From: Deinococcus marmoris
GTDB taxonomy: Bacteria > Deinococcota > Deinococci > Deinococcales > Deinococcaceae
Direction: 5' to 3'
Assembly: GCF_001949125.1 (NCBI RefSeq)
Contig: NZ_MSTI01000035.1
Location: forward strand, 1 to 55,510
DNA: 55,510 nucleotides
Of this stretch, positions 22,517 to 36,032 are shown piece by piece. A model generated the notes under the pieces. It was not told the DNA's origin. It saw only the letters and a list, made by a program, of their open reading frames with translations, and did no database searches. Position numbers and translations under genes: made by a program. Within the stretch, counting starts at the first letter, position 1; each line of letters begins with the position of its first letter.

Positions 22517-23524
22517 TTAGGCGCTGTCCCGCACCACCAGATGCGGCTGGAAACGGCGGGCACGCGCTGGCCCCCGGTAACCTCCCAGGCGCGACAGCAG
22601 GAGCTGGGCGGCCTCGTAACCCATCGCCTCCACGGGCTGGTGCAAGGTGGTCAGGCCACGCGCGGCGGCCCACGGCTGATCGTCGAAACCGATGATGTAC
22701 ACGTCCTGGCCCGGCGTCAGCCCGCGCACCCGCGCCTCGTCAAGCAGCGCCCCGGCCAGCAGATCGGCAGAGGCGAACACCGTGCAGGGCAGGCCACCTT
22801 CCCTGCGCTGCACATCGTCCAGCAGCGCGGCGGCGGTGTTGCGGGCGGCCAGCGTGTCGAAACTGGCGGTGTACTCGGTCTCCACCCTGCGCCCGGCTGC
22901 GGCCAGCGCCTGATGGAAGCCGGTGCGGCGGTCCTCGAAAACATGGGTGGTGAACAACTGGTCCAGCTCGGTCTCTACCCAGATGGCGTACAGCCCCCCC
23001 GGCAACGTGGCGGCGTATTCCCCGGCCAGCACCCCCCCGGCCAGATTGTCCATGTACGAGCAGTCGGCGTCGTCGGTGTGGGCGTCCACCAGCACGGTGG
23101 GCTGCTGGGTCCGCAACCTTCGCTCGTGGAACACCTTGGTCAGGTTGTACGTGGCCATCACCAGCCCATCGGCCTGATACGCCAGCGTGTGCGAGGCCAG
23201 ATAGCGCTCCAGCCGCGAGCGGTCCAGCAGCGGAAAGATGGCCACGTCGTAGCGCGCCTCCTGAAAAGCCGTTTCCAGGCCGTCCAGCAACCGGGCATAG
23301 AACTCGGTGGTCAGCACGGGCAGCAGCACGCTGATGGTGTAGCTCTTGCCCCCTGCAATGCGCCGGGCATGAGGATTGGGCGTGTAGTCGAGGTCCGCGA
23401 TGGCCTTCAGCACGGTCTCGCGCGTCGTGGGCTTGACCGCCGCATGGTTGTTCAGCACCCGCGACACGGTGCCGACGCCCACGCCAGCGCGCTGGGCGAC
23501 ATCCTGAATAGTGGGGGTTTTCAT
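22517..23524 (-). CDS. LacI-family transcriptional regulator
   Basis: 335 residues. The N-terminal LacI helix-turn-helix is TIQDVAQRAGVGVGTVSRVL, with the hinge LDYTPNPHARRIAGG. The C-terminal periplasmic-binding-like sensor domain (about 60-335) ends with IIGFDDQPWAAARGLTTLHQ. The ligand is probably a sugar, but no sugar operon is adjacent, so the target is unknown. The gene is convergent with dinB, 9 nt apart. Confidence 0.93.
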   Translation of the reverse strand: MKTPTIQDVAQRAGVGVGTVSRVLNNHAAVKPTTRETVLKAIADLDYTPNPHARRIAGGKSYTISVLLPVLTTEFYARLLDGLETAFQEARYDVAIFPLLDRSRLERYLASHTLAYQADGLVMATYNLTKVFHERRLRTQQPTVLVDAHTDDADCSYMDNLAGGVLAGEYAATLPGGLYAIWVETELDQLFTTHVFEDRRTGFHQALAAAGRRVETEYTASFDTLAARNTAAALLDDVQRREGGLPCTVFASADLLAGALLDEARVRGLTPGQDVYIIGFDDQPWAAARGLTTLHQPVEAMGYEAAQLLLSRLGGYRGPARARRFQPHLVVRDSA

Positions 23525-23650
23525 GGTTAGGGGGCCAGGATACCCCGGAACGTGGAAGGGATTCCAAGACCCAGGGCCGCGTGCAGGGTTACCGCAAAGT
23601 CAGCGTGAAGGGGCTGGGAGTGACTGGGAGTGCGCCACACTGGAAGGCAA

Positions 23651-23780
23651 ACCCCTCAGTCTGCTTCGCAGCCAGCTCCCCTCAAGGGGAGCCAAGAGGT
23701 ACAATTCATCGTGCCACGCAGCAATCTCCTTGCCTCCCTTCTAAGGGGAGGTGGGCCGTAGGGCCGGAGGGGTTAAGCGG
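23651..23780 (+). repeat. Dispersed intergenic repeat, copy 1
   Basis: This stretch shares several blocks with the inverted copy at 41541-41678: AGCTCCCCTCAAGG, CAATTC, TGCCTCCCTTCT-AGGGGAGGTG and GGGGTTAAGC. It contains two internal hairpins (CTCCCCTCAAGGGGAG; CCTCCCTTCTAAGGGGAGG). It fills most of the ~360-nt gap between the LacI gene and the CxxCH gene. No coding frame is evident. Confidence 0.75.
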
Positions 23781-23828
23781 GCATGGCAGACTTAAAACCG
23801 GACTTGGGGACTTTGCGGTAGCCCTGGG

Positions 23829-23872
23829 GCCGCGTGAGGGAGGGCTGGGCTGGACCTCACGCGGCGAGGTCC
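23829..23872. terminator. Strong stem-loop downstream of the CxxCH gene
   Basis: GCCGCGTGAGG (23829-23839) pairs perfectly with CCTCACGCGGC (23855-23865). A second overlapping hairpin (GGACCTC/GAGGTCC) is followed by CCTTTT on the plus strand. It lies just past the stop of the minus-strand operon and is probably its terminator. Confidence 0.6.
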
Positions 23873-23884
23873 GGCCTTTTCCTG

Positions 23885-24361
23885 TCAGCGGCCTGTTGCA
23901 GCCTTCGGCGCGTACTGCGCCACACCGCCCGCCGCCGCGAACTCGGCTTTCAGGTCGGCCAGTGGTGTAGCGGGTTTGCTTTCCGCGTCGCCGGGCAACG
24001 TGTGGGCAAAGACCTCCAGCGCGTCCGGGTAGCCGTCGCCGTCCGCGTCCCCGTCCGCTTTTAATACGGCGTACAGCACATCGGGGAACTTGCCCTGCTG
24101 GCCCGCTTCGGCGTCGGCCCTGAAGCCTGCGCGGATGGCCTCACCGAACGGGTTCCAGGGTGCGCCGCCGCCCACGTTGACGTGGCAGTACGTGCAGGCC
24201 ATCACCCGGCGGTCCAGCTCCCACAGCGGATTGCCCTCGTCGTAATGAAACTGCTGGATGGCCTGAGAACGGTACTTGGGCATGGCGAGGGCGGCGGGCA
24301 GGCTCAGGATTACCAGACCCACCAGGGACGCCGCCACAATCCTGACCTTCAGGCCACCCAT
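23885..24361 (-). CDS. Exported CxxCH (c-type heme) protein
   Basis: 158 residues starting [20 protein letters not shown], an N-terminal signal or anchor segment. CTYCH is a single c-type heme-binding motif, and a DADGDGYPD loop looks like a calcium-binding dockerin/EF-hand type site. It probably carries electrons or binds heme outside the membrane. The start overlaps the end of the DUF1501 gene by 13 nt, so it is the last gene of the operon. The exact start is chosen for the signal sequence. Confidence 0.75.
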   Translation of the reverse strand: MGGLKVRIVAASLVGLVILSLPAALAMPKYRSQAIQQFHYDEGNPLWELDRRVMACTYCHVNVGGGAPWNPFGEAIRAGFRADAEAGQQGKFPDVLYAVLKADGDADGDGYPDALEVFAHTLPGDAESKPATPLADLKAEFAAAGGVAQYAPKAATGR

Positions 24362-25521
24362 CCCGGTCCCGTGAAGTCGCCGCCCAGTACGCTGCGGGCG
24401 TCCAGCTTCAACCATTTTTGCAGGCCCTCGGCGTACACGCCCCGGAAATCCTGGCGGTATTTGATGTCGCCCATCGAGAGGTCTTCGAGGTCCGGGCTGC
24501 TGCCGTGAATGCCGCCACTGACGCCATTGCCCAGCGCGAACATCACGCTGCCCTGGCCGTGATCGGTCCCGGCGCTGGCGTTCTCGGCCACCCGCCGCCC
24601 GAATTCGGAAAAGCCCATCACCAGCACCTGATCGGCCAGCCCCTGCTTCTGGAGGTCCGCGTAAAAGGCGCTCAGGCCACCCGCCAGCGTGCCCAGCAAC
24701 CCGTCCTGCTCGCCGCGCTGCCCGGCGTGGGTGTCGAAACTGCCCAGCGTGAGGTAGATGATGCGCTGGCCTACCCCGGCGGCGATCAGGCGGGCGGTGT
24801 CGCGCAGTTGCGCGCCGAACTTGTGGTCCGGGTAACTCGCACCTGCCTTGTACTTCTTGACGTTCTGCTGCACCCGCGCGGTGTTTTTCATCATCTGGCG
24901 GGTGGCGCGCAGCAGATAATCGGCCTCGCCCTCACGCGGCGCACCCAGCATGGCTTCAAAAGCCCCGTCCACCCCCTGCGGCAACTTGATCTGAAAACCG
25001 TCGATTCCGTCGATGCTGGGTAGGCTGAAGGCGTCGGCCTGGAGGGCGCGCGGCGTGGACGAGCCGATGTTGGAGGCGCAGAACGGATCACCGATCTTCT
25101 CGGCCATTCGCCCGATCCAGCCGTCGGCCTGTGCCTGCGTGGGATCGGCGGTGTGCCAGATCGCCATGCTGGCGAAGTGCGAGCGGTTGGGGTTGGGGTA
25201 GCCCACGTTTTCCATCCAGGCCAGCTTGCCGCCGTCCCACAGGTCCATCAGCGGCTTGAGGGAAGGGTGCATGCCCAGGTCCGGCGTCAGCGTCAGCACG
25301 TCTTTTTTGGGAATGGCGATGGTGGGCCGCGCGGCGTAGTACGCGCCGTTGCTGTAGGGAATCAGGGTGTTCAGGCCGTCGTTGCCGCCCGTCAACTGGA
25401 TCACCACCAGCGTCTTGTCACCGCCCGCCTGCGCCGCTGCCCGCGCCAGAAAGCCGGGCATCCCGGTGGTGGCGGCCACCGCCAGGGCGGAAAGTTTCAG
25501 AAAATCACGTCTATTGGGCAT
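24349..25521 (-). CDS. DUF1501 protein, exported by Tat
   Basis: 390 residues. A twin-arginine signal is clear ([18 protein letters not shown], residues 3-20). The mature part has the DUF1501 pattern [48 protein letters not shown] and [19 protein letters not shown], related to the alkaline-phosphatase/sulfatase superfamily. DUF1501 and DUF1800 genes are regularly paired; their substrate is unknown. It follows the DUF1800 gene with a hairpin between them. Confidence 0.9.
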   Translation of the reverse strand: MPNRRDFLKLSALAVAATTGMPGFLARAAAQAGGDKTLVVIQLTGGNDGLNTLIPYSNGAYYAARPTIAIPKKDVLTLTPDLGMHPSLKPLMDLWDGGKLAWMENVGYPNPNRSHFASMAIWHTADPTQAQADGWIGRMAEKIGDPFCASNIGSSTPRALQADAFSLPSIDGIDGFQIKLPQGVDGAFEAMLGAPREGEADYLLRATRQMMKNTARVQQNVKKYKAGASYPDHKFGAQLRDTARLIAAGVGQRIIYLTLGSFDTHAGQRGEQDGLLGTLAGGLSAFYADLQKQGLADQVLVMGFSEFGRRVAENASAGTDHGQGSVMFALGNGVSGGIHGSSPDLEDLSMGDIKYRQDFRGVYAEGLQKWLKLDARSVLGGDFTGPGWVA

Positions 25522-25581
25522 GGGGAAGCTCCTTCGGAGGGTCTAAGGGTCAAAAGGTCTGAGGGTCACAAGGGCTAAACA

Positions 25582-25626
25582 GGACAGGCGGTCTGCGATC
25601 TGGCTTGCAGACCTTCAGCCCTGTCC
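25582..25626 (-). promoter_or_regulatory. Hairpin between DUF1800 and DUF1501 genes
   Basis: GGTCTGC/GCAGACC forms an inner stem and GGACAGG/CCTGTCC an outer stem, directly after the DUF1800 stop. It could be a partial terminator or a processing site that sets different levels for the two genes. A 16-nt imperfect tandem repeat (GGTCTAAGGGTCAAAA-type) adjoins it at 25539-25570. Confidence 0.5.
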
Positions 25627-25627
25627 C

Positions 25628-26950
25628 TCACGCCAGTTGAAATTCGGGGCTGACCAGCGCCAGATACACCCGCTGTTTGGGATTCAGACCTTTCAGGGCA
25701 GCCTGCACCGGGCTGTTCTCGCTGCCAAAGAGGGCCAGATCGCTAGGCGCGGCGTCCAGCGTGGGGGCAGTCTTGCCCAGCGAGAGGGCGGCGGCCACCT
25801 GCATGCGTGTCAGCAGGGTGGAGTCGTTGATCCACTCGCGCCCGCCGTCCCAGCCCTTGACGGTGTCGGGTTGCAGCAGGGTCTGGCCCATCTTGCCCGC
25901 CGTCTGGGACAGATTCAGCACCTGCTTGACCTCCAGCCTGGGCTGCCCCAGCGTGCGGACTGCGCCCACGATGTATTCCACCGGCCCCCGGATGATGGCC
26001 TCGCGGTTTTGCGGGGCGTAAAAGGCCGCGCTGGACAGGAGTTCCTCCAGCACCGCGCCGATGTTGCCGTTCGTGCGCTGGAAGGTCTCGGCGCTGCCCT
26101 GCACGGCCTGTTCACCGGAAACACTGGCGCTGGGCACGTCGGCCACGAAGGCGCGGTGCAACTTGCGCGACACGAAGACGGCAGTCTGCGGATGCGTGGC
26201 GGCGGTGCGGATCACGTCCTCGAAGCTCAGTTTGCCCGTCTGTCCCAGATAGGTTTTTGGGCCGTCATCGTGCTGCTTGGGGTTGTAGCTGGCCCTCACG
26301 GCTTCCAGATAGGTGTTCCGGGGGTTGCCGCGCCCACCCTCCAGGGACCAGCCGGTCAGCGCCCTCGCGCCCTCGTGGACATCCTGCTCGGTGTAATTGG
26401 GCCTGCCGGGTGCGCCTATCCCGATGGTAAACAGTTCCATCAATTCGCGGGCAAAGTTCTCGTTGGGCTTGCCCTTTCTGTTCTTGTCGTTGTCCAGGTA
26501 GTGCAGCATGGCCGGGGTCTGCGCGACGGCCAGCGTGAACCCCTCGAAGCTGGGCGCGGCGGCGTGCTTTCTCAGCAGCCCCAGGTAGGCGGCCAGGGCC
26601 GGGTGGTTCTTGACCTTCTCGGTGCCGATCACGAAGTGGTTGCTCCAGGTCAGGGCCAGCTTCTCGCGCAGCGGATTCGGGCTGTACATCAACTCAAACA
26701 GCCACGCGGCGCGCGTGAGTTGCAGCATCGCGCCGGGAGTGGCCCCGGACGAGGGATCGAAGGGGTTGCCCGGAACAGGATGAGCAGGCGCAGCACGGGC
26801 ATCGAACTTCAGCGCGGCCTGGGCCACGGCACGGGCGTCCTGGCCCACCAGGGCGCGAATCTGGGCGTCGGTGGCCCCGAAGGCGGTGCGCCGCAGAAAA
26901 TGTGCGGCGTCTTCGGGGCTGAGTTTTGAAGTGTAGGGGGGCAGGCTCAC
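25628..26950 (-). CDS. DUF1800 protein
   Basis: 440 residues. DUF1800 features are [20 protein letters not shown] at the N-terminus, the [16 protein letters not shown] segment, [15 protein letters not shown], the [17 protein letters not shown] segment and the C-terminal [12 protein letters not shown]. No signal peptide is evident, although family members are usually exported. The function of the family is unknown; it is usually next to DUF1501. Its start overlaps the stop of the RseB-like gene (ATGA). Confidence 0.9.
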   Translation of the reverse strand: MSLPPYTSKLSPEDAAHFLRRTAFGATDAQIRALVGQDARAVAQAALKFDARAAPAHPVPGNPFDPSSGATPGAMLQLTRAAWLFELMYSPNPLREKLALTWSNHFVIGTEKVKNHPALAAYLGLLRKHAAAPSFEGFTLAVAQTPAMLHYLDNDKNRKGKPNENFARELMELFTIGIGAPGRPNYTEQDVHEGARALTGWSLEGGRGNPRNTYLEAVRASYNPKQHDDGPKTYLGQTGKLSFEDVIRTAATHPQTAVFVSRKLHRAFVADVPSASVSGEQAVQGSAETFQRTNGNIGAVLEELLSSAAFYAPQNREAIIRGPVEYIVGAVRTLGQPRLEVKQVLNLSQTAGKMGQTLLQPDTVKGWDGGREWINDSTLLTRMQVAAALSLGKTAPTLDAAPSDLALFGSENSPVQAALKGLNPKQRVYLALVSPEFQLA

Positions 26951-27747
26951 GGGGTCTCCTTGTGCAGAGTGGGGGTGTTCTGAGCGTTAGAGGCGTCCAC
27001 CTTCAGGAAAGTTCCCAGCCCCGCCGTATCGACCCGGCTGACCCGGGCCAGCGCCTGATCCAGAACGCTTTGCGGCAGGTTGCCCACCAGCCACACGAAG
27101 CCTGTGCCCACCCGGCGCGAGGCGATGCCCGGCGCGGCGCGCACGCCTCTGGGAGAGGTGACGAGGGCAAAGACGTTCACGCCGTCGGTCAGGCTGATTT
27201 CCAGTCCGCCGTTCGGCCTGCTCTTGACTGCCGTCGGCTGCACCCCGGCGGACAGGCGCAGACCGGGCAGGGCGGCTATCAGCGCGGCGCGCAGACCCTC
27301 GGGAGCGGCGGGCACAGCAACCTGAACCCGAACTGGCGGTGCATTGACCTTCTGGAACACGGCGCGGCGGGCGGGGGTGCCGTCCGGGAAACTTTCCTGG
27401 TAGCCCAGCGGAATGTTCCACTCCTGATCGATCCACAGGGTCCAGCGCGCGGCCTGGGTGTTCTTCGGGGTCAGCTCGAAGCGGGTGGCGGGGCGGCCCG
27501 CCACGGCTTCCTGCCTTGCCCGGCTGACGCCGAAATTGCGCGCCAGCAGGCCGGGGCGAAAGGGCACACGCGGCAGCGCTTTTGCTGATTTGGTGGGCAA
27601 CTCGCGTGGTGGAAACAGCACCGTGACCTCTACCACGCCGCGCGCTTCCAGCGTCTGCGCCTGCTTCAGTGCCGAGAGCAGATCGTCCATGTCGGAGGCC
27701 CCTGCCATCCCGGACAGGGCCAGAAGACCCAGAACCAGTGCCCTCAC
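26947..27747 (-). CDS. RseB/MucB-like exported protein
   Basis: 266 residues with a signal peptide ([19 protein letters not shown]). The mature part resembles the lipoprotein-carrier-like half of RseB/Muc[34 protein letters not shown], and a C-terminal domain ending in the [17 protein letters not shown] segment. In the family, RseB senses envelope damage and shields the anti-sigma factor. It overlaps both neighbours by 4 nt (ATGA), directly after a putative anti-sigma gene, which supports this role. Confidence 0.7.
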   Translation of the reverse strand: MRALVLGLLALSGMAGASDMDDLLSALKQAQTLEARGVVEVTVLFPPRELPTKSAKALPRVPFRPGLLARNFGVSRARQEAVAGRPATRFELTPKNTQAARWTLWIDQEWNIPLGYQESFPDGTPARRAVFQKVNAPPVRVQVAVPAAPEGLRAALIAALPGLRLSAGVQPTAVKSRPNGGLEISLTDGVNVFALVTSPRGVRAAPGIASRRVGTGFVWLVGNLPQSVLDQALARVSRVDTAGLGTFLKVDASNAQNTPTLHKETP

Positions 27748-28001
27748 CAGCCGTCTCCCCAGGCGCTCTGGTACACCCCATACGCCGCGCTGGCGGGCAG
27801 GTCCGGCGCGGGCCGCAGCACGGTCAGCCCCGCCACTGCCGCCGCCGAGGCCAGCAGCGTACTGATCCAGCCTGCGCGGATGTTGCGTTGCCGGGTGCGT
27901 CTCTGCCGATGCCCGCTCAGAAACCGCCCGGCGGCCCCCTCGTCGGCGGGTGTCGGGGTGCGGGCCTGGGCAAACAGCGTGTCCAGATCGTGGTCATTCA
28001 T
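27744..28001 (-). CDS. Putative membrane anti-sigma factor
   Basis: 85 residues. An N-terminal charged cytoplasmic part ([20 protein letters not shown]) of about 45 residues is followed by one membrane segment ([18 protein letters not shown]) and a short outer tail. There is no zinc-binding HxxxCxxC motif. The call rests mainly on its position directly after an ECF sigma gene and before an RseB-like gene. Confidence 0.65.
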   Translation of the reverse strand: MNDHDLDTLFAQARTPTPADEGAAGRFLSGHRQRRTRQRNIRAGWISTLLASAAAVAGLTVLRPAPDLPASAAYGVYQSAWGDGW

Positions 28002-28040
28002 GGGAAAGTCCTTTGGTTGGCACAGGGGTCTGGGAGTTGT

Positions 28041-28658
28041 TCACGGCACGATCCCCACTTTCGTCAGATAGTCCCGCAGCGCGGCGCGGCCCCGGTTGAT
28101 GCGGCTCTTGACCGTGCCCAGTTCGGCCCCCGTGATGGCGGCGATCTCGGCGTACTCCAGACCCGACAGTTCGCGCAGCGAGACGGCCTCGCGCTGGTCT
28201 TCGGGCAGGGTTTGCAGGGCCTGGGCCAGCCGGGCGCGCAGATCGGCCTGTTCTCCGGCCTGGACGGGATTGTGGGGGGCGGTGGGTTCGGGAGTCTGGG
28301 CGAGCGAAACGGTGGGATGGCCCTTGCCTTTCAGCGCCTTATGGCAGGCATTCAGCGTGATCCGGTGCAGCCAGGTGCTGAAGGCCGCCTCCCCCCGAAA
28401 CCCTTTCAGACCCTTATGGACGGCGATGAACACGTCCTGCACCACGTCGTCCGCCGCCCCTGGCCCCACCATTCCGGCAGCCAGCCGGTGAACGCCCGCC
28501 GCGTGCCGCCTCACCAGTGCCTCGAAGGCGTGGTCGTCGCGCACGGCCTGACGGACAAGCTGGAGATCGGTGGGGTGCAGCCCAGAAGATTCCGGCGCGT
28601 CCTGTGCGGACGGGCGGACGGCGAATGGGTTGGAGGCCGGGGGATCATTCAAGCTCAC
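28041..28658 (-). CDS. ECF-type RNA polymerase sigma factor (SigE-like)
   Basis: 205 residues from a GTG start. Region 2 is [20 protein letters not shown] to [17 protein letters not shown] with the [16 protein letters not shown] segment. Region 4 is [20 protein letters not shown] to [20 protein letters not shown] lies 5 nt before the GTG, so the transcript is probably leaderless. It heads a six-gene operon (sigma, anti-sigma, RseB-like, DUF1800, DUF1501, CxxCH), which suggests that an envelope-stress sigma factor controls the export of this protein set. Confidence 0.92.
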   Translation of the reverse strand: MSLNDPPASNPFAVRPSAQDAPESSGLHPTDLQLVRQAVRDDHAFEALVRRHAAGVHRLAAGMVGPGAADDVVQDVFIAVHKGLKGFRGEAAFSTWLHRITLNACHKALKGKGHPTVSLAQTPEPTAPHNPVQAGEQADLRARLAQALQTLPEDQREAVSLRELSGLEYAEIAAITGAELGTVKSRINRGRAALRDYLTKVGIVP

Positions 28659-28735
28659 CTCGTACCTTAGAGGGCGCGAGATGAAAAAAAGTTCCCGGCC
28701 CTTCCCGGAGTGTGCCCGTTATGGTGCCTGCCCGT

Positions 28736-28741
28736 TACACT
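28736..28741 (+). promoter_or_regulatory. Leaderless-type -10 element of the DtxR-family gene
   Basis: TACACT ends 6 nt before the ATG at 28748 and no ribosome site is present. The divergent sigma-factor promoter lies about 70 nt away. Confidence 0.6.
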
Positions 28742-28747
28742 GTGGCC

Positions 28748-29470
28748 ATGACTGCCCGCGCCCCACTCTCGCGCTCTGCCGAGGATTATCTCAAGCAGCT
28801 TTATATGCTGGGCCACTCCGACAAGGCTCCGGGCAAGGGCAGCCAGAAGTTCAGCACCCAGAAAGTCAGCACCCAGGCCCTGGCCGACGCGCTGGAAGTG
28901 GCCCCTGCCAGCGTGACCGGCATGCTCCGCAAGCTGACCGAGCAGGGGCTGGTGTCGCACGCGCCGTACCAGGGCGCGGCCCTGACCGCCGAGGGCGAGC
29001 GTGTGGCGCTGGAAGTGCTGAGGCACCACCGCCTGCTGGAACTGTTCCTGCACCGCGCCCTGGGCGTGCCGCTGGACGAGGTCCACGAGGAAGCCGAGCG
29101 GCTGGAACACGCCCTGAGCGAGCGTCTGGAGGCCCGCATTGCCGCGTGGCTGGGCGATCCCACCCACGATCCGCACGGCGACCCCATTCCCACGCTGGAG
29201 GGCGATCTGCCCGCCCGCGCCGAGCGCCGCTTGTCGCAACTGGCCGCCGGGGACAGCGGTGTGGTCGCGCGCGTGCCCGACGCCGACGCCGCCCAACTGC
29301 GTGCCCTGGTCGGCGCGGGCCTGACCCCCGGCGCGCAGGTGGTGGTGGACGCCGTTGATATCGCCCTGGGCACCCTGGGGATGAGGGTGGGCGGCAAGGC
29401 GCTGACCCTCTCGCTGAGCGTGGCCGCGCAGGTGGGTGTCCACGCCCATGCCACCGACACCGCGAAATAG
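28748..29470 (+). CDS. DtxR/MntR-family metal-dependent repressor
   Basis: 240 residues, with three parts: a winged helix ([20 protein letters not shown]), a metal-binding dimer domain ([38 protein letters not shown]; His/Glu ligands), and a FeoA/SH3-like C-terminal domain (about 165-240). The ligand pattern resembles the Mn-responsive D. radiodurans DtxR homologue, but the metal is not certain from sequence. Manganese control matters in this genus because high Mn/Fe supports radiation resistance. An insertion ([17 protein letters not shown]) lies before the recognition helix. Confidence 0.88.
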   Translation: MTARAPLSRSAEDYLKQLYMLGHSDKAPGKGSQKFSTQKVSTQALADALEVAPASVTGMLRKLTEQGLVSHAPYQGAALTAEGERVALEVLRHHRLLELFLHRALGVPLDEVHEEAERLEHALSERLEARIAAWLGDPTHDPHGDPIPTLEGDLPARAERRLSQLAAGDSGVVARVPDADAAQLRALVGAGLTPGAQVVVDAVDIALGTLGMRVGGKALTLSLSVAAQVGVHAHATDTAK

Positions 29471-29584
29471 AGGCGGCTGAAGAACCCGTCTTTCTGGTGT
29501 TCTGGCAGGACGCTATAGAGAACAAATAGAAGACAGAAGGCCCTTCTCAGAGAAGGCCGACACCGAGCGGGCCTGAACCGGAAA

Positions 29585-29607
29585 GAGGCGTTGTGACCCG
29601 CCTCAGC
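29585..29607 (-). terminator. Terminator of the metYX operon
   Basis: GAGGCG and CGCCTC form a stem with loop GGTCACAA, followed by TTTCC on the minus strand; it begins at the metX stop. A second stem (GGCCTTCTC/GAGAAGGGCC) lies about 35 nt further on. Confidence 0.6.
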
Positions 29608-30615
29608 TTTCTGCTGCCGCGCCCCGCAAAAATGCGCCCACTCGCCCCGGTAACTCGCCCGCGTCCATCAGAAAGGCGTCGTGGCCATGGATGCTGTCCA
29701 GTTCCCAGTAGGTGGCGTTCGGCAGCGCGGCGGCCCCCGCCCGGACCTCGGCAGCCGGATACAGCACGTCGCTGGAAATGCCGATGGCGAGAACAGGCGT
29801 GCGGATCGAGGCCAGTTCGGCGTCGTTCGGCTGAAATCCGTCCATCGCGCCGGTCAGGGTCACGTAACTGCGTTCGCAGAAGCGGGCCAGCAGTTTCTCG
29901 CCCTGATACTCCAGATAAGAGGTCACGGCATGCACCCCTGGCCTGCGCTGCACGGTCTGCGTGGCGGCCAGACTCTGCGGGCTGCGGTAGGACAGCATGG
30001 CGATCTGGCGGGCCACCTTGAGGCCCTCGCCGCCGGGGGCCGCGCGGATGGCGGCGCGGGCGGCGCTGTTCAGGCCCACCGCCCACGGTGAATGGCGCAC
30101 GGGCGCGCCGATCACAGCGGCCCGCATCACCAGATCGGGGCATTCTAGCAGCCACGCGTAGGCCAGCAGTCCGCCCATGCTCGCGCCGATGATCTGCACG
30201 CGCCGCACGCCCAGATGCTCCAGCAGCGCCCGTCCCACGCGGGCCATGTCCCGCAGAGAGATGGGAATGTCCCCCAGCGCTGCCGGGCCGTCCGTGCCCG
30301 CGCAGCCGCCCAGCACGTTGGCGCAGACGATGTAGTCCCGCGTGGGGTCCAGGGGCCGTCCCTCACCCAGGAAGTCCGGCCACCACTCGTGTACGGCGCT
30401 GTCGCCGGTCAGGGCGTGCAGCACCAGCGTGGCTTCTTCCCGCGCCTCGCCGTAGCTGTGGTAGGCCACCCGCACGTCGCTCAGGGGCCGCCCGCAGTCC
30501 AGCAACAGGGGAGAGGTATGGAACAGCGTGACCACCTTAACCTTCAGGTCAGTGGGGGAACATCGCTCCGATTCGGCGGGCAGGGGCGGGGCAACGGCGG
30601 TGCGGGACAGGGCGG

Positions 30616-30619
<4 letters not shown>
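29603..30619 (-). CDS. metX: Homoserine O-acetyltransferase (or O-succinyltransferase), MetX family
   Basis: 338 residues of alpha/beta-hydrolase fold. The nucleophile elbow is GASMGG, with the catalytic Asp in SSDVLYP and His in IHGHDAFL; the oxyanion region [12 protein letters not shown] and the [15 protein letters not shown] segment are typical of MetX. It activates homoserine by acylation for methionine synthesis; acetyl versus succinyl donor cannot be settled by eye. The start overlaps the metY stop (ATGA), so both genes are expressed from the SAM-riboswitch promoter. Confidence 0.92.
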
Positions 30620-31977
<1,358 letters not shown>

Positions 31978-32025
31978 GGGCGGGCCTCCGCTGTGGGCTG
32001 GGTGGGGGCCGCCGTGATACGGCAG

Positions 32026-32057
32026 CGCCCCTCTCTCGAAGTAGAAGAGAAGGGGCG
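32026..32057 (-). promoter_or_regulatory. Hairpin in the metY leader, likely riboswitch expression platform
   Basis: CGCCCCTTCTC and GAGAGGGGCG can form a strong hairpin between the SAM aptamer and the metY ribosome site. There is no U tract, so control could act on translation, or a second hairpin (GCCGTATCACGGC) may take part. Confidence 0.45.
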
Positions 32058-32089
32058 AATATCGTCATCCGCGTGACCTTCCCGCTCGG

Positions 32090-32209
32090 TCCCGCCCGCT
32101 GCGGCGCTCATCGTTGAGCCGCAAGCCGGGTGGGCTGGCCTTGGCACCGTGACGCAATGAAGTCCGGTTGCCGCGCCGTCAACGAGCCAGGTCTCTCGGG
32201 CGCTCTGAA
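32090..32209 (-). ncRNA. SAM-I (S-box) riboswitch aptamer
   Basis: The minus strand has the S-box core in order: GAGAGACCTGGC, then GGCGCGGCAACC, and later CGGTGCCAAGGCCAGCC, with GCCC/GGGC ends that can close P1. In the family, SAM binding turns off methionine genes. It directly precedes metY-metX. Confidence 0.88.
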
Positions 32210-32254
32210 GTGGGTGGTGCTGGGTGGTTCAGACTCCACGCGGGAGCTAGGCAG

Positions 32255-32284
32255 AGGTTAGCGGTCAGGGTGGGGGCGGGTCAA
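32255..32284 (-). promoter_or_regulatory. Promoter of the metYX operon
   Basis: TTGACC (-35, 32279-32284) and TAACCT (-10, 32255-32260) are spaced by 18 nt on the minus strand, which places the transcript start about 40 nt before the riboswitch. The rest of the gap up to 32560 shows no gene. Confidence 0.6.
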
Positions 32285-32579
32285 GGCGGGGCGGGTAGAC
32301 AGGCCGGATAGGGGGGACGGGGCGAAGGCGCGCTGTTCCGCCTCGGAGGTAGACCGATGCGCTGCCGATCAGTCCATAAAAAGGGAATTTCCCCGTCTCA
32401 TGCTGTCCTGGGAGAACGCACAGAGCCTTCCTGCTGCGGCACGTTGCGGCGGTGCAGGAACATAACTGCCGCTCAGGACCGCGCCGCGCTCACGCATCCT
32501 CTGCATACGTTTTCTGAGGGTGCTTGACCCGGCAGGCGGTTTCCAATCCTGATCTTTACTGGGTTAAGATAAAAGCTCT

Positions 32580-34142
<1,563 letters not shown>

Positions 34143-34169
34143 GGCTTGATCTGAGAGATGGAGTCAAGG

Positions 34170-34206
34170 GAAACCCCCTCTGCCCGGTGTGGTGGAGGGG
34201 GTTTTT
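34170..34206 (+). terminator. Terminator after the nucleotidase gene
   Basis: AAACCCCCTC and GAGGGGGTTT form a perfect stem around a 12-nt loop, followed by TTTTTC. The minus strand also serves the convergent crtB gene. Confidence 0.88.
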
Positions 34207-34246
34207 CGGCGTGAAGCTGAGATTTCAGTGTGGAGTCGAACTTCTC

Positions 34247-35146
<900 letters not shown>

Positions 35147-35261
35147 GGGCACAATTCCTTGTCGCAGAGTCTAGGGGGTCTGGCAGCGGCAAACCTCCCA
35201 CATTCTTACAGACTCCTGGCAGATGGGCACGCGTGTGGGTGCAGAAGACGAGATCAATCCT

Positions 35262-35945
35262 TTACACAGCGTCCGACTCCGGCTGGTTTTTGACATAGCG
35301 CCCGAACCTGACTGCGCCGATGCCCAGGCCGTCGGTCAGGTGCATTCCGGGCAATTGCCGCCCCACCCAGGCCGGATCTGGGAAGTTCAGGCCGCCCAGC
35401 GCGGGTCTGGAGAGCAGGCTTTGCAGGGGGCCGCCCGTGCGCGGCAGGTACATCAGCCACAACTGGCCGCCGGGACGCAGCATGCGCGCCAGCTCCCGCA
35501 GGAAACGGGCCGGATCGTGGGTCTCGTTCAGCGTCGCGCCCACCGCCACACCGTCAAAACTCGCTTCCGGCAGGCCGCTGTCCTCCAGATTCAGCAGTGC
35601 CCAGTCTATCTTGCCGCTCGTTTCGCGGCGCTGGCCCTCGCGCAGCATCGGGGCGCTCAGATCGGCGGCCAGCACCCGACAGCCTGCCCCAGCCAGGATG
35701 CCCGCGTAAAAGCCCGCGCTGGTTCCGGCGTCCAGCCAGTCCTGTCCCGGTTGCGGGCTGCACAGGGAACGGAACAGCCGGGCCTCACGCTCCAGACCGA
35801 AGGGCGCGCCGCTCAGCAGACCCAGCGATTGCGCGCGCCACAGCATGTAACCGCGTGCGGTCAACTCCAGTTTGTTGCTGTGCTGAGCCAGACTCAGCTC
35901 CGGCGGGGCGGCGTGAGGGTTCAGGTTTCCTTGCATCTGGGGCAT
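35262..35945 (-). CDS. Class I SAM-dependent methyltransferase
   Basis: 227 residues. SAM-binding motif I is [20 protein letters not shown] with the acidic motif II end VLAADLS. The [20 protein letters not shown] segment and [14 protein letters not shown] are motifs IV-VI of the family. The substrate is unknown; its place next to crtB makes a carotenoid or quinone target possible but unproven. The frame runs on far upstream without a stop, but that part is a shadow of the divergent membrane gene. A GTG at 35954 is an alternative start. Confidence 0.88.
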   Translation of the reverse strand: MPQMQGNLNPHAAPPELSLAQHSNKLELTARGYMLWRAQSLGLLSGAPFGLEREARLFRSLCSPQPGQDWLDAGTSAGFYAGILAGAGCRVLAADLSAPMLREGQRRETSGKIDWALLNLEDSGLPEASFDGVAVGATLNETHDPARFLRELARMLRPGGQLWLMYLPRTGGPLQSLLSRPALGGLNFPDPAWVGRQLPGMHLTDGLGIGAVRFGRYVKNQPESDAV

Positions 35946-36032
35946 TTGCGGCACGTTAACTATTATGCTGGGCGTTATCTGGCCTGTCTGTTCACGCTGC
36001 TCGGGCGTGGGGCCGCTCCCCGGAGGGAATGC

